DNA of 47,992 nucleotides, taken from assembly GCA_030538255.1 (NCBI GenBank), contig JAUNUI010000011.1, positions 42,409 through 90,400 on the forward strand, written 5' to 3'. Shown one piece after another: positions 1 through 7,250 of this stretch. Origin of the DNA: Pelistega sp. (lineage in GTDB: Bacteria; Pseudomonadota; Gammaproteobacteria; Burkholderiales; Burkholderiaceae_B). The notes under the pieces are model-generated. The model ran no database searches and had not been told where the DNA came from. It was given only the letters and a program-made list of their open reading frames with translations. The translations under genes were made by a program, and so were the position numbers. The stretch's first letter is position 1; every line of letters starts with the position of its first letter.

Positions 1-96
1 GTGTGCAATAGGAAACTGCTGACTGAACATTGACGGTGTGCAATAGGAAACTGCTAACTGAACATTGACGGTGGCGCAATAGGAGGCTAGTGATGT
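1..96. repeat. 35-bp tandem repeat, cut by the window's left edge
   Basis: Two copies of a 35-bp unit beginning GTGTGCAATAGGAAACTGCT occupy 1-35 and 36-70 and differ at one base; a third, decayed copy starts at 71 (GTGGCGCAATAGGAGGCT). Every plus frame through the unit meets a stop, so it is not a protein repeat, and there is no spacer sequence, so it is not a CRISPR array. It lies upstream of the thiamine salvage pair and may extend left of the window. Confidence 0.9.
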
Positions 97-265
97 GTCT
101 TATCTTTGCGATGTAGATTGAATATTCCGATTGGGCCTGAAGCGTGGTGACTGAAATGCATGAAGAGCTTAGGCACATGGTTTAGCATTGTTAAGAGCGA
201 GTAAATTTCAAGCTAAATATTTATGAATTAGATTAAGTTTGACGAATGATAAGTGAGGAGATAGT

Positions 266-1216
266 ATGCGCTTAATAAAGAAAGGTGGCTTAATTGCGTT
301 AAGTTTGGTTTTTTCAAGTCAATTGGCGGTGGCGCAAGATAAATTAAGCTTGGCCTTGGATTGGTTCGTGAATCCAGACCATGCACACTTGGTGATTGCT
401 CAGCAGAAGGGCTTTTTCAAAGAGCAAGGCTTAGCGGTTGAGTTAATTGAGCCAGCAGACCCATCGATGCCGCCGAAATTAGTGGCAGCGGGTAAAGCAG
501 ATTTGGCGGTGACTTACCAACCACAATTGCATATGCAAATTGATGAAGAATTGCCGCTCACACGAATTAGCACCTTGGTGGACAATCCCCTGAACTCCTT
601 AGTGGTTTTGGAGGACGGCCCCGTCCAACAAATTAGTGATTTAAAAGGCAAGAAAGTTGGCTTCTCCGTAGGTGGCTTTGAAGATGTCTTACTCAAAGTC
701 ATGTTGCAGCATCATGGTTTAAGTATGAATGATGTGGAGCTGATTAATGTGAACTGGTCATTATCGCCCTCCTTAATTGCCAAGAAAACTGATGCGGTCA
801 TCGGTTCGTTCCGCAATTTCGAATTGAATCAAATGTTACTTGAGAACCATAAAGGACGCGCTTTCTTAGTCGAAGAACATGGCGTACCCGTGTATGAAGA
901 GTTGATTATTGTGGTGAATAATCAAGAGCGTGGACAAGCTGAGAAGTGGCAACGTTTTAATCGTGCGTTGACACAGGCGATTGCGTACATTCATGCGCAG
1001 CCCGAACAAGCGTGGGAAGATTTTAAGGCCTATAAGCCGAAAGAGTTGGATACGGAATTGAATCGCTTAGCGTGGAAGGATACCTTGCCGTATTTAGCGA
1101 AGGAGCCTGCTAAATTAGATGCAGCGCGCTACCAGAGTTTTGCTCAGTTTATGTTTGATAATCAATTGATTAAAAAAGCACCACCTGCAGTTGATAGTTA
1201 TGCGATTGAACCTTAG
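266..1216 (+). CDS. thiY: ThiY-like ABC transporter substrate-binding protein (thiamine pyrimidine precursor)
   Basis: Predicted periplasmic binding protein of the NMT1/ThiY family, 316 residues, which captures a pyrimidine precursor or breakdown product of thiamine such as formylaminopyrimidine. A signal peptide spans about residues 1-23, ending SQLAVAQ before DKLSLALDWF. The family hallmark is DWFVNPDHAHLVIAQQKGFF near residues 32-51, like the DWxxNPDH motif of ThiY. The ATG start has a GAGGAG-type ribosome site. TenA follows in the same direction, 26 nt after the stop, as expected for pyrimidine salvage. No permease or ATPase gene is adjacent, and no TPP riboswitch is recognisable in the 170 bases upstream. 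Ligand assignment is by family and neighbour, so another aromatic-amine ligand is possible. Confidence 0.82.
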   Translation: MRLIKKGGLIALSLVFSSQLAVAQDKLSLALDWFVNPDHAHLVIAQQKGFFKEQGLAVELIEPADPSMPPKLVAAGKADLAVTYQPQLHMQIDEELPLTRISTLVDNPLNSLVVLEDGPVQQISDLKGKKVGFSVGGFEDVLLKVMLQHHGLSMNDVELINVNWSLSPSLIAKKTDAVIGSFRNFELNQMLLENHKGRAFLVEEHGVPVYEELIIVVNNQERGQAEKWQRFNRALTQAIAYIHAQPEQAWEDFKAYKPKELDTELNRLAWKDTLPYLAKEPAKLDAARYQSFAQFMFDNQLIKKAPPAVDSYAIEP

Positions 1217-1242
1217 GGTTTTGTTTGGATAAAGGATTAGGA

Positions 1243-1899
1243 ATGTTTGATTATTTAGTGTCTGAGTGCCAACAAGATTGGCAAGAGTATATTCAGCATG
1301 AGTTTGTGCGTGGGCTAGGTGATGGCAGCTTGTCGAAAGAGAGTTTCCAGCACTATTTAAAACAGGATTATTTATTTCTTATTCAGTTCACGCGGGCATG
1401 GGGCTTGGCTGTGTATAAGAGTGATAATTTTGAGGATATGCGCTATGGGCAAGCCGGTGTGAATGCCATGCTCGATACTGAAATTCAATTGCATATTGAT
1501 TATTGTAAAGATTGGGGAATTTCTGAGGCTCAGTTATTGCAAGAAAATGAGGCCAGTGCGACGGTTGCGTATACGCGCTATGTCCTCGATCAAGGCTTAT
1601 CAGGCGATTTGCTGCAATTGCATGTGGCCTTAGCACCATGCTTGATTGGCTATGCTGAAATTGCTAAGTGGTTATTAGCGCAGGAATTTACGCAATTAGA
1701 AGGCAATCCATATCGTCCTTGGATTGAGATGTATGCCAGCAAAGAGTTTCAGACGGCGGCAGAGTATGAGAAGGTGGTTTTAGCACGCTTAAGTGAAGGC
1801 TTGGAAAGCTCACGCAAGCAAAAATTAGTGAAGGTCTTTAGAACGGCTACGCGTATGGAAGTGGCGTTCTGGGATATGGGTATTAATCGTACGTTCTAG
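1243..1899 (+). CDS. tenA: TenA family aminopyrimidine aminohydrolase (thiaminase II)
   Basis: All-helical cytosolic TenA/THI-4 enzyme, 218 residues from this start. The family hydrolyses aminopyrimidines from degraded thiamine to hydroxymethylpyrimidine. The catalytic-cysteine motif APCLIGYAEI lies near residue 133, and the C-terminal signature residues YxxWIEMYASKEF are present. A TTG six codons upstream (1225) is in frame, but AAAGGA at about 1231 is correctly spaced for the ATG at 1243, which begins MFDYL, a usual TenA start. It is the second gene of the pair with the ThiY-like protein, together forming a salvage route. Length is normal and nothing is missing. Confidence 0.92.
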   Translation: MFDYLVSECQQDWQEYIQHEFVRGLGDGSLSKESFQHYLKQDYLFLIQFTRAWGLAVYKSDNFEDMRYGQAGVNAMLDTEIQLHIDYCKDWGISEAQLLQENEASATVAYTRYVLDQGLSGDLLQLHVALAPCLIGYAEIAKWLLAQEFTQLEGNPYRPWIEMYASKEFQTAAEYEKVVLARLSEGLESSRKQKLVKVFRTATRMEVAFWDMGINRTF

Positions 1900-1920
1900 T
1901 GGATTAATGTCATTGGGTGG

Positions 1921-1965
1921 TATTCAAATATCTAGGTGTGACACACCACACCTAGAGTTGAATAT
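1921..1965. terminator. Imperfect hairpin after tenA
   Basis: A 9-bp perfect stem (CTAGGTGTG 1932-1940 with CACACCTAG 1947-1955, six-base loop) is extended by TATTCAA/TTGAATA outer arms. It follows the tenA stop by 22 bases and could terminate transcription from either side, but there is no uridine tract, so termination is only a suggestion. Confidence 0.5.
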
Positions 1966-1990
1966 TGGCGGATTAGCTTAGCTGAGTTTA

Positions 1991-2021
1991 AGGCCTCGAT
2001 CTAGAGGATGTATCAAGGCCT
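1991..2021 (-). terminator. Hairpin downstream of the 59-residue minus-strand gene
   Basis: AGGCCTCGAT (1991-2000) and ATCAAGGCCT (2012-2021) form a 10-bp stem with an 11-base loop. The one mismatch is C-A on the plus transcript but a U-G wobble on the minus transcript, so the full stem forms only in minus-strand RNA. It lies 16 bases beyond the stop of the small gene. No clear uridine run follows. Confidence 0.45.
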
Positions 2022-2036
2022 GTATATGAAATACAC

Positions 2037-2216
2037 TTAGCGTAGGCTGATCTTAAGCGTAGGTAGAATAACTGAACCTTCTTGTGGAAGACGGCTTAAG
2101 GCGCTCTTAGTGCTAGTTTTCACTTTAGCCTTAGTCTTATTCGCTTCAGAACGGTTGATCTCAGCATTCAGCGATTGTGGGGTAAATTCCTCACGAAAAC
2201 GAGTTAATAATTTCAT
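2037..2216 (-). CDS. Small basic hypothetical protein, 59 residues
   Basis: I do not recognise this gene. It reads from ATG at 2216 to TAA at 2037 and begins MKLLTRFREEFTPQSLNAEI; the central part is lysine/threonine rich (NKTKAKVKTSTKS) and the tail is hydrophobic-basic (SVILPTLKISLR). There is no cysteine, membrane segment or signal peptide. Coding is supported by an AAGGAA ribosome site at proper spacing and by codon choice typical of expressed genes here (CGT, GAA, ATC, AAG). A 17-codon reading frame with a strong Shine-Dalgarno lies 24 bases upstream, and a hairpin lies downstream. A short leader-plus-core layout could fit a peptide precursor, but no modification enzyme is nearby; a small DNA-, RNA- or membrane-associated protein is equally possible. 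Confidence 0.65.
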   Translation of the reverse strand: MKLLTRFREEFTPQSLNAEINRSEANKTKAKVKTSTKSALSRLPQEGSVILPTLKISLR

Positions 2217-2240
2217 TTTATATTTCCTTATTTAAAATAA

Positions 2241-2294
2241 TTATAAGAAGGATGAATCTTTCATCGTGCCTGTATAAACAACAAGAAAAATCAC
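2241..2294 (-). CDS. Possible 17-residue leader peptide or small protein
   Basis: GTG at 2294 to TAA at 2241 encodes MIFLVVYTGTMKDSSFL. The support is a perfect AGGAGG (2301-2306 on the complementary strand) six bases before the GTG, the strongest ribosome site in this gap. It precedes the 59-residue gene by 24 bases, so the two may be cotranscribed and the short frame may act as a translated leader. The hydrophobic N-terminus could be a tiny membrane peptide. There are no runs of one regulatory amino acid as in classical attenuators. Confidence 0.4.
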   Translation of the reverse strand: MIFLVVYTGTMKDSSFL

Positions 2295-2297
2295 GAT

Positions 2298-2342
2298 AAA
2301 CCTCCTAGGTTTGCTAAATACCGTAGTAAGTTTCAACTTACT
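2298..2342 (-). promoter_or_regulatory. Palindrome plus ribosome-site hairpin ahead of the small-gene pair
   Basis: Two structures precede the 17-codon frame. AAACC-TCCTA-GGTTT (2298-2312) is a 5-bp hairpin whose loop and arm contain the AGGAGG ribosome site. AGTAAGTT-TC-AACTTACT (2325-2342) is an 18-bp perfect palindrome suitable as a dimeric repressor site or an RNA hairpin in the 5' leader. No convincing -35/-10 pair was fixed. Confidence 0.4.
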
Positions 2343-2582
2343 TAGTCGTTAGTATTTCGCTTGCCTATACATAGAATAACGCCTAAATATTGCAGAATTA
2401 TGATTAATGTTGTTTTTAAGTATAATCCCTAATGTCTTGAAACCATTAGTATATTTCATCTGAAATATGTAAGATTTATGACGTATTTATTTAAGGCTAA
2501 AAAAAACAAGTTTTAAATCATAATACTCATAATACCGTTGAGTTTGAGCTCAATCGCAAAATGGCGTGAGAGGCCTAGGCGA

Positions 2583-2674
2583 AATTGCGAAGTCGTACGG
2601 CAGAGCTTAAGCACCATCAATAGCATGCGCAAACGGGATAACAATGGCGAAGTCATACTGCACAGAGCTCAAGC
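2583..2674. repeat. Imperfect direct repeat of about 30 bp
   Basis: ATTGCGAAGTCGTACG..GCAGAGCTTAAGC at 2583-2612 recurs as a diverged copy at 2642-2674 with GGCGAAGTCATACTG and CAGAGCTCAAGC. The copies start about 60 bases apart. Confidence 0.55.
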
Positions 2675-3133
2675 TTAGAAATACGACATTAAATCTAAGT
2701 TTAAGCCATCATCGTGACGGTTTAATGTCAATTAGAATGGTAATTGAACGGTAGCTAAGAGTGGTTTCTTATCTATTTGAGCACCCAATAGTGGGTCTGT
2801 TTACTGGTAATATGTGCTCAAGTAGTTGCTGTGTGCCCGTCGATAACGCGCATATTCGTACGTAGAATAAGTAAAGCTTAGAAGCATAAAGTATCACTGC
2901 TCGTGATACATAATGGTAGAAATGAATGCTAGTGATGTATTCATCGCTTAAAAACTATGACCTTAGATTTCGTTCTTAAACTCCGATCTTAGATTCTGCT
3001 TTTAGTCTGTGTTCTTGGCGATATTGTTATTATCTATGTATAAGATATTGATAATACAACAAATAGCTTCTTTATGCAAGGATAATATTTATTTTTTTGA
3101 ATGTGAATATTTCTTAATGTTTCATGGCGCTGC

Positions 3134-3159
3134 TTTGATTAGTGGGTTTGATTAGTGGG
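3134..3159. repeat. 13-bp tandem duplication
   Basis: TTTGATTAGTGGG is present twice without a gap (3134-3146, 3147-3159), followed by a partial third TTTTGAT. It lies about 190 bases upstream of the thioesterase start. Confidence 0.85.
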
Positions 3160-3351
3160 TTTTGATAAGGCTTGTTAGTAGCAATCAAGCCTCACCATCT
3201 TGGCTTGCTAAGGGATGATTTGTGTAACGTTCTCTTAGCTAATGCTATGGGTCAAGGAATACACTGATTGTCGTAGAATAGCTTGCTACATATACCAAGT
3301 ATAGGTACGATAAAGCAAAATACAATACATAATCTATCAGGAGACAGTTTA

Positions 3352-3882
3352 GTGAGCATTGGTCAAGAAAATCGTCAAGATGCAGAGCAAAATACACATC
3401 AAGGTACAGGGCAAGATACGCGGCATGATAATGATTTATCGCTAAGTCAGTTTGATGGAGGGGAAGCTACGACCCCTGCACTTAAAGCCAGCTTAGAAGA
3501 AATCTCGGCCTTCTTGATTTCTGATTTTCCGCAGATAAGCTGCACGGTTTTGGCGATTGGTGTGAATAGCGCCACGATTCGCTACCCCGTCGACACGAGT
3601 TCCTTACGTCCAGGTGGTACGGTATCTGGGCCGGTGATGATGGCGGCGGCTGATGTGGCTTTGTATGTAGCGCTTCTTGCGCAGATTGGTATCGTGCCAT
3701 TGGCAGTGACCACAAATTTGAATATCTCTTTTTTACGTAAACCCAGTGCAGGCAAAGATTTAATCGTGAAGGTGGAACTGCTGAAAGTTGGACGCCGCTT
3801 GGCTATGGGTGAGGTAAGAATTTATTCTGAAGGGCATGATGACTTGGTAGCCCATGCGACAGGTACTTATGCGATTCCTTAA
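3352..3882 (+). CDS. PaaI-type hotdog-fold thioesterase
   Basis: Predicted acyl-CoA thioesterase, 176 residues from the GTG at 3352, which has AGGAGA eight bases upstream. An in-frame TTG at 3283 would add 23 residues without a ribosome site. Residues 1-45 are polar, glutamine-rich and probably disordered. The hotdog domain follows, with GGTVSGPVMMAAADVALYVA as the conserved helix and active-site region, then NLNISFLRKPSAGKDLIVKVELLKVGRR and a C-terminal ATGTYAIP strand, all typical of the family. The substrate is unknown. It stands alone between the gap and the glycosylation operon, with no stated link to either. Confidence 0.82.
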   Translation: MSIGQENRQDAEQNTHQGTGQDTRHDNDLSLSQFDGGEATTPALKASLEEISAFLISDFPQISCTVLAIGVNSATIRYPVDTSSLRPGGTVSGPVMMAAADVALYVALLAQIGIVPLAVTTNLNISFLRKPSAGKDLIVKVELLKVGRRLAMGEVRIYSEGHDDLVAHATGTYAIP

Positions 3883-3947
3883 GTTAAGCAGCGATTTGAT
3901 ATTTAGCTGATGTTTTTTTGATAATTTTTTTATATTCCCCTCCCTAT

Positions 3948-3995
3948 ACTGCTAAACATATTCAGTAGGCGTCAGGCCGAATGAGGTTTAGCAGT
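3948..3995. promoter_or_regulatory. Long inverted repeat spanning the gtrA promoter and start codon
   Basis: ACTGCTAAAC (3948-3957) and its exact complement GTTTAGCAGT (3986-3995) flank a 28-base spacer that also contains ATTC/GAAT inner arms. The left arm overlaps a -10-like TATACT (3945-3950). The right arm overlaps the GTG start (3994) and abuts the GAGG ribosome site. It may be a pair of operator half-sites about 38 bp apart, or an RNA structure masking the ribosome site if transcription starts further upstream. Confidence 0.5.
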
Positions 3996-4512
3996 GTCAC
4001 ATTTTTCACTTATTCAACAAGTTCTTCGCTTTTTGGGCTGTGGTGGTTTAGCTACCTTGGTGCATTGGCTGGTGTTTGCAATCTTAAGTGGTGCTTTATT
4101 TAGCGGGATGTCGACGCTATCTGCTCAGTTTAGTGACTTGTCTTTCCTGCATCTATTTCTATTAGAGTTGGCAACTCAGCACGCTAATGGCTCTTTTTCG
4201 GACTCGGTAATGCTTAGTCCCTTAGCGGCCACGAGCTATGGTGCTGTAAGTGGTGCCATAGTGAATTATTATTTGCAGCGCTCGGTGGTTTTTAACAGTC
4301 AAGGCTCGCACCGTAGAACTTTGCCAAGGTACATCTTGAGTGTAGGGCTGAGCTTTCTCTTTAATGCGCTGATATTTGCATTGCTACAAAATTCAGGCTT
4401 GTTCTCTTTATTAATGGCCCAGGTAGTGACTACTGTTTGCGTCATGTTTATGAATTTCGTTTTGTATAAAAGGCTCGTATTCCATGAATCGCCAACATCA
4501 TCATCGGTTTGA
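3994..4512 (+). CDS. GtrA family membrane protein
   Basis: Small polytopic protein, 172 residues, with four hydrophobic segments (about 9-38, 70-92, 105-130, 135-160) and the GtrA signature: RFLGCGGLATLVHWLVF at the N-terminus and VNYYLQRSVVF in the middle. The family is proposed to flip or help translocate polyprenyl-phosphate-linked sugars. An unusually long loop (about residues 38-65) separates the first two segments. The GTG start is preceded by GAGG. The 3' end overlaps the glycosyltransferase by 29 bases, and the two with the following PMT-type gene form one operon, so it probably moves the lipid-linked sugar those enzymes make and use. Confidence 0.88.
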   Translation: MSHFSLIQQVLRFLGCGGLATLVHWLVFAILSGALFSGMSTLSAQFSDLSFLHLFLLELATQHANGSFSDSVMLSPLAATSYGAVSGAIVNYYLQRSVVFNSQGSHRRTLPRYILSVGLSFLFNALIFALLQNSGLFSLLMAQVVTTVCVMFMNFVLYKRLVFHESPTSSSV

Positions 4513-5524
4513 TAGTACTCATGCTCAGTCTGCACCAGAACTGTCTATCCTCGTTCCTGTTTACAATGAGCGAGAGGTTTTAGGGCTTTTATACGAGCGC
4601 CTTAGTCAGGTTTTGCAGCCACTTAAAATCAGTTACGAAATTGTCTTGGTGGATGATGGTTCTAAAGACGGATCGGGTGAAGCCATGGTACGCCTAGCGA
4701 TGACTAAGCCGTTTTTAAAAGTCATCCGCTTAAGTCGTAACTTCGGTAAAGAGTCGGCCTTAAGTGCGGGTCTGGAGCATGTGCGTGGTGAGGCCGTAAT
4801 TATGCTTGATGCTGATTTACAGGATCCGCCTGAGCTGATTCCGCAAATGTTGGAGGCTTGGCGTGAAGGCTATGATGTAGTGGCGATGCGGCGTAAGCAT
4901 CGTGAGGGGGAAACCTGGTTTAAACGCTTCTCTGCGCATTGTTTTTACCGTGTCTTAAATAAGGTCAGTGATGTGGATATTCCTGTCGATACGGGGGATT
5001 TTCGTCTGATGAGTCGCAAGGCTGTGGAGGCTATCAAGCAGCTACCAGAACGTAATCGCTATATGAAAGGTTTATTTGCTTGGATTGGTCTGCCGACTAA
5101 ATTCATTGAATATGATCGACATGCACGTGCTGCTGGGATGACGAAGTGGAATTATGGCGGTTTATTTCGCTTGGCCTTTGAAGGAATTACTTCTTTTTCT
5201 GTTACTCCCTTGCGCTTAACCATGGGGGTCGGCGTATTGACGGCCTTAATCGGCTTGATATTCGCTGTCTGGATTATTGCCAAAACCACCATCTTAGGGG
5301 AGGCTGTACCTGGCTATCCGTCCTTAATCTCCGTGATTACCTTGCTGGGCGGTGTGCAATTAATTTCCCTAGGTTTACTGGGTGAGTATGTCGGTAAGGC
5401 CTACTTTGAAGCAAAACAAAGACCCGTATTCTTGCTTCGTGACATTACTGAAAGTTCAATGCCGGTGAAAAACTATAGCTTAAGTCCCGGCTTATATGAG
5501 GAAGAGGAGGTTCAAGCACGATGA
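4484..5524 (+). CDS. GtrB/ArnC-like polyprenyl-phosphate glycosyltransferase (GT2)
   Basis: Family 2 inverting glycosyltransferase, 346 residues, predicted to move a sugar from a nucleotide donor to undecaprenyl phosphate on the cytoplasmic face. The GT-A domain (about 12-235) carries LSILVPVYNE, the VDDGSKDGS donor site and the DADLQDPPE metal motif. It ends in two membrane helices (about 245-268 and 280-303), the GtrB/DPM1 arrangement. It overlaps the gtrA-like gene upstream, and its stop overlaps the next start in ATGA. The donor sugar cannot be told from the sequence. Confidence 0.9.
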   Translation: MNRQHHHRFDSTHAQSAPELSILVPVYNEREVLGLLYERLSQVLQPLKISYEIVLVDDGSKDGSGEAMVRLAMTKPFLKVIRLSRNFGKESALSAGLEHVRGEAVIMLDADLQDPPELIPQMLEAWREGYDVVAMRRKHREGETWFKRFSAHCFYRVLNKVSDVDIPVDTGDFRLMSRKAVEAIKQLPERNRYMKGLFAWIGLPTKFIEYDRHARAAGMTKWNYGGLFRLAFEGITSFSVTPLRLTMGVGVLTALIGLIFAVWIIAKTTILGEAVPGYPSLISVITLLGGVQLISLGLLGEYVGKAYFEAKQRPVFLLRDITESSMPVKNYSLSPGLYEEEEVQAR

Positions 5525-7008
5525 AGACTCCACAGTTTTCAAGAAAAGATAGCATTACCTTGGTATTGATGTTATTGGCTTTAGTGATTATTACCTTCAT
5601 GCCTTTTCAAGATACAAGTGAGCCACGTTACGCGGAAATTGCGCGACTCATGTATAACTCGGGGGATTGGATCACGCCTTGGTTTGAGCCTGGAAAACCC
5701 TTCTGGGGTAAGCCACCCTTATCATTCTGGGCAGCGGCGGCGAGCATGCATATCTTTGGCGTGAATGAATTTGCCGCACGCTTTCCGTCATGGTTAAGTA
5801 TGGTGTTGAGTTTATGCGCCACTCGTTATGTCTTTGTACGCGTCTATGGTATAGAGACGGCACAATGGTCGGTATTGATTTATGCTTCAATGATTTTGGT
5901 CTTTGTAAATATTGGTGCGGTATTAACAGATCCTTTTTTAGCCTTAGGTACGACATTAGTTTTCTGCTCCTTTATCGTCTGCATGAGGCAGGAGCCTGAC
6001 TTAACGCATAAGTCTGTCTCTGCTTTACCTCAAAGCCCTAGCTCAAGACTGTGGGCCTATCTGGGCTTTATCGGCTTGGCCATTGGTTTATTGGCTAAGG
6101 GTCCATTAACCGTGGTCTTGGTCGGGGCTCCTATTGCTGTGTACCTTGCATGGCATAAGGATCGTTGGTCTTGCTTTATGCGTGCGTATCCATGGTTGCA
6201 GGGGCTGCTATTAGTGGCTGTTTTAGTCTTGCCTTGGTATATTCTTGCTGAGATTAAAACCCCTGGTTTCTTGCATTACTTTATTGTGGGGGAGCATTTC
6301 TTACGTTTTGTTGATCCTGGTTGGCAAGGGGATTTGTACGGCACTGCACATCAGCAGGCGTATGGCACGATTTGGTTGAATGCTTTAGTGGCAAGTTTAC
6401 CTTGGTGGCCTGTCGTCGTCTTGGTCCTTGTGTGGCGCTGGCGTCAAGGTGATTGGGCAAGTGTGAGAGATGCTTTTCGTGCTTTCCCGCTGTTCTCTTT
6501 CGTATTTAGCTGGGCTTTGTTTTGTGGTGTCTTTTTCACGTTCTCAGGCAATATCCTATGGACCTATTTACTACCCTCGATGGTGGCCGTAGCATTGATT
6601 TTTGCGCGAGTATTGCCGCTAATGCCGAGCTTTAAATGGCAAGAGAACGTTCCTTATTTGGCCTTGTTGGTGCCAAGCTTATTCGTCGTGATTGTGGCTC
6701 TTGGTGCGGTGTATCCCAATATTTGGCGTACTGAAAAGCACTTGGTCACTTTTGCCCAGAATCAGGGTCAGGGAGAGCTGTACTATTATAAAGAGCAGCC
6801 ATTCTCAGCGCGCTTCTACTCTGAGGAGGAGGCGAAAACGGTGGATGATTTTGGGTTGTCTAGCTTGCATCAGCGTTCTGATACGAATTGGTATATTGCA
6901 GTAAGTAAGAAGGCGATTGAGGAGTTTAATCAATATAAGCCTGAGGGTTTAAGCTTGGTTTTTGAAAATAAGCGCTATTATTTATTTAAACATTCTCCCA
7001 CTATTTAA
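5521..7008 (+). CDS. ArnT-like glycosyltransferase (PMT/GT39-GT83 family)
   Basis: Multi-spanning enzyme of 495 residues expected to transfer the lipid-linked sugar to an acceptor on the periplasmic side. The N-terminal half has the family motif SEPRYAEIARLMYNSGDWITPWF around residues 32-54 (the acidic E in EPRYAE is catalytic or metal-binding in ArnT) and KPFWGKPPLSFW. At least ten hydrophobic helices follow, then a soluble C-terminal domain of about 100 residues. It is coupled by ATGA to the GtrB-like gene. Lipid A is the acceptor for true ArnT, but O-antigen, core or protein remain possible. A two-component system follows 242 bases later. Confidence 0.85.
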   Translation: MKTPQFSRKDSITLVLMLLALVIITFMPFQDTSEPRYAEIARLMYNSGDWITPWFEPGKPFWGKPPLSFWAAAASMHIFGVNEFAARFPSWLSMVLSLCATRYVFVRVYGIETAQWSVLIYASMILVFVNIGAVLTDPFLALGTTLVFCSFIVCMRQEPDLTHKSVSALPQSPSSRLWAYLGFIGLAIGLLAKGPLTVVLVGAPIAVYLAWHKDRWSCFMRAYPWLQGLLLVAVLVLPWYILAEIKTPGFLHYFIVGEHFLRFVDPGWQGDLYGTAHQQAYGTIWLNALVASLPWWPVVVLVLVWRWRQGDWASVRDAFRAFPLFSFVFSWALFCGVFFTFSGNILWTYLLPSMVAVALIFARVLPLMPSFKWQENVPYLALLVPSLFVVIVALGAVYPNIWRTEKHLVTFAQNQGQGELYYYKEQPFSARFYSEEEAKTVDDFGLSSLHQRSDTNWYIAVSKKAIEEFNQYKPEGLSLVFENKRYYLFKHSPTI

Positions 7009-7195
7009 ACGGTGGTGTAGAATCACAGGGGAGACTTGTGAGCGATAAACCATAGTTTTTTGGGGGTGATTTTTGTTTGTGTGGGGCAAGTTTCTAAGCC
7101 CTGAGATTTCTCTAGCGAAAGCCACCTAAGTTAATCAAGGTAATGGTCGGCATACCTAAATTCACTAGCCATAAATTTCGAGCTCTAATGTAATT

Positions 7196-7225
7196 CCACT
7201 CCTTTTTTTGCCACTCCTATTTTTT
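7196..7225. repeat. Pyrimidine-rich direct repeat ahead of the response regulator
   Basis: CCACTCCTTTTTTT (7196-7209) is repeated one base later as CCACTCCTATTTTTT (7211-7225), 25 bases before the ATG at 7251. Otherwise the 242-base gap 7009-7250 shows no clear promoter or terminator, and the regulator lacks a good Shine-Dalgarno. Confidence 0.6.
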
Positions 7226-7250
7226 AATCATTATTTCAATTGGTACTACC

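Larger units (their letters stand above)
2343..3351. other. About 1 kb without recognisable genes, containing short repeats
   Basis: No open frame here has both a ribosome site and family resemblance. Visible structure: an imperfect direct repeat of about 30 bases (2583-2612 and 2642-2674, core GCGAAGTC then CAGAGCT-AAGC); a hairpin with 7-bp stem GTATCAC/GTGATAC at 2891-2909; and a 13-bp tandem duplication TTTGATTAGTGGG at 3134-3159. The mixture of AT-rich stretches and decayed repeats looks like eroded DNA or a region of non-coding function. No transposase remnant was recognised. Confidence 0.6.

Noticed and set aside
1-70. Possible CRISPR repeats
   Set aside because: The 35-bp units are directly adjacent with no spacers, and no cas gene is present.
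514-702. Antisense open frames inside thiY and many other genes
   Set aside because: They lack ribosome sites and simply mirror strong coding on the other strand.
1225-1242. TTG start of tenA
   Set aside because: The ribosome site AAAGGA fits the ATG at 1243 and the family N-terminus begins there.
7030-7050. TCACAGG..CTTGTGA hairpin after the ArnT-like gene as terminator
   Set aside because: Short stem, no uridine run, and too weak to call.
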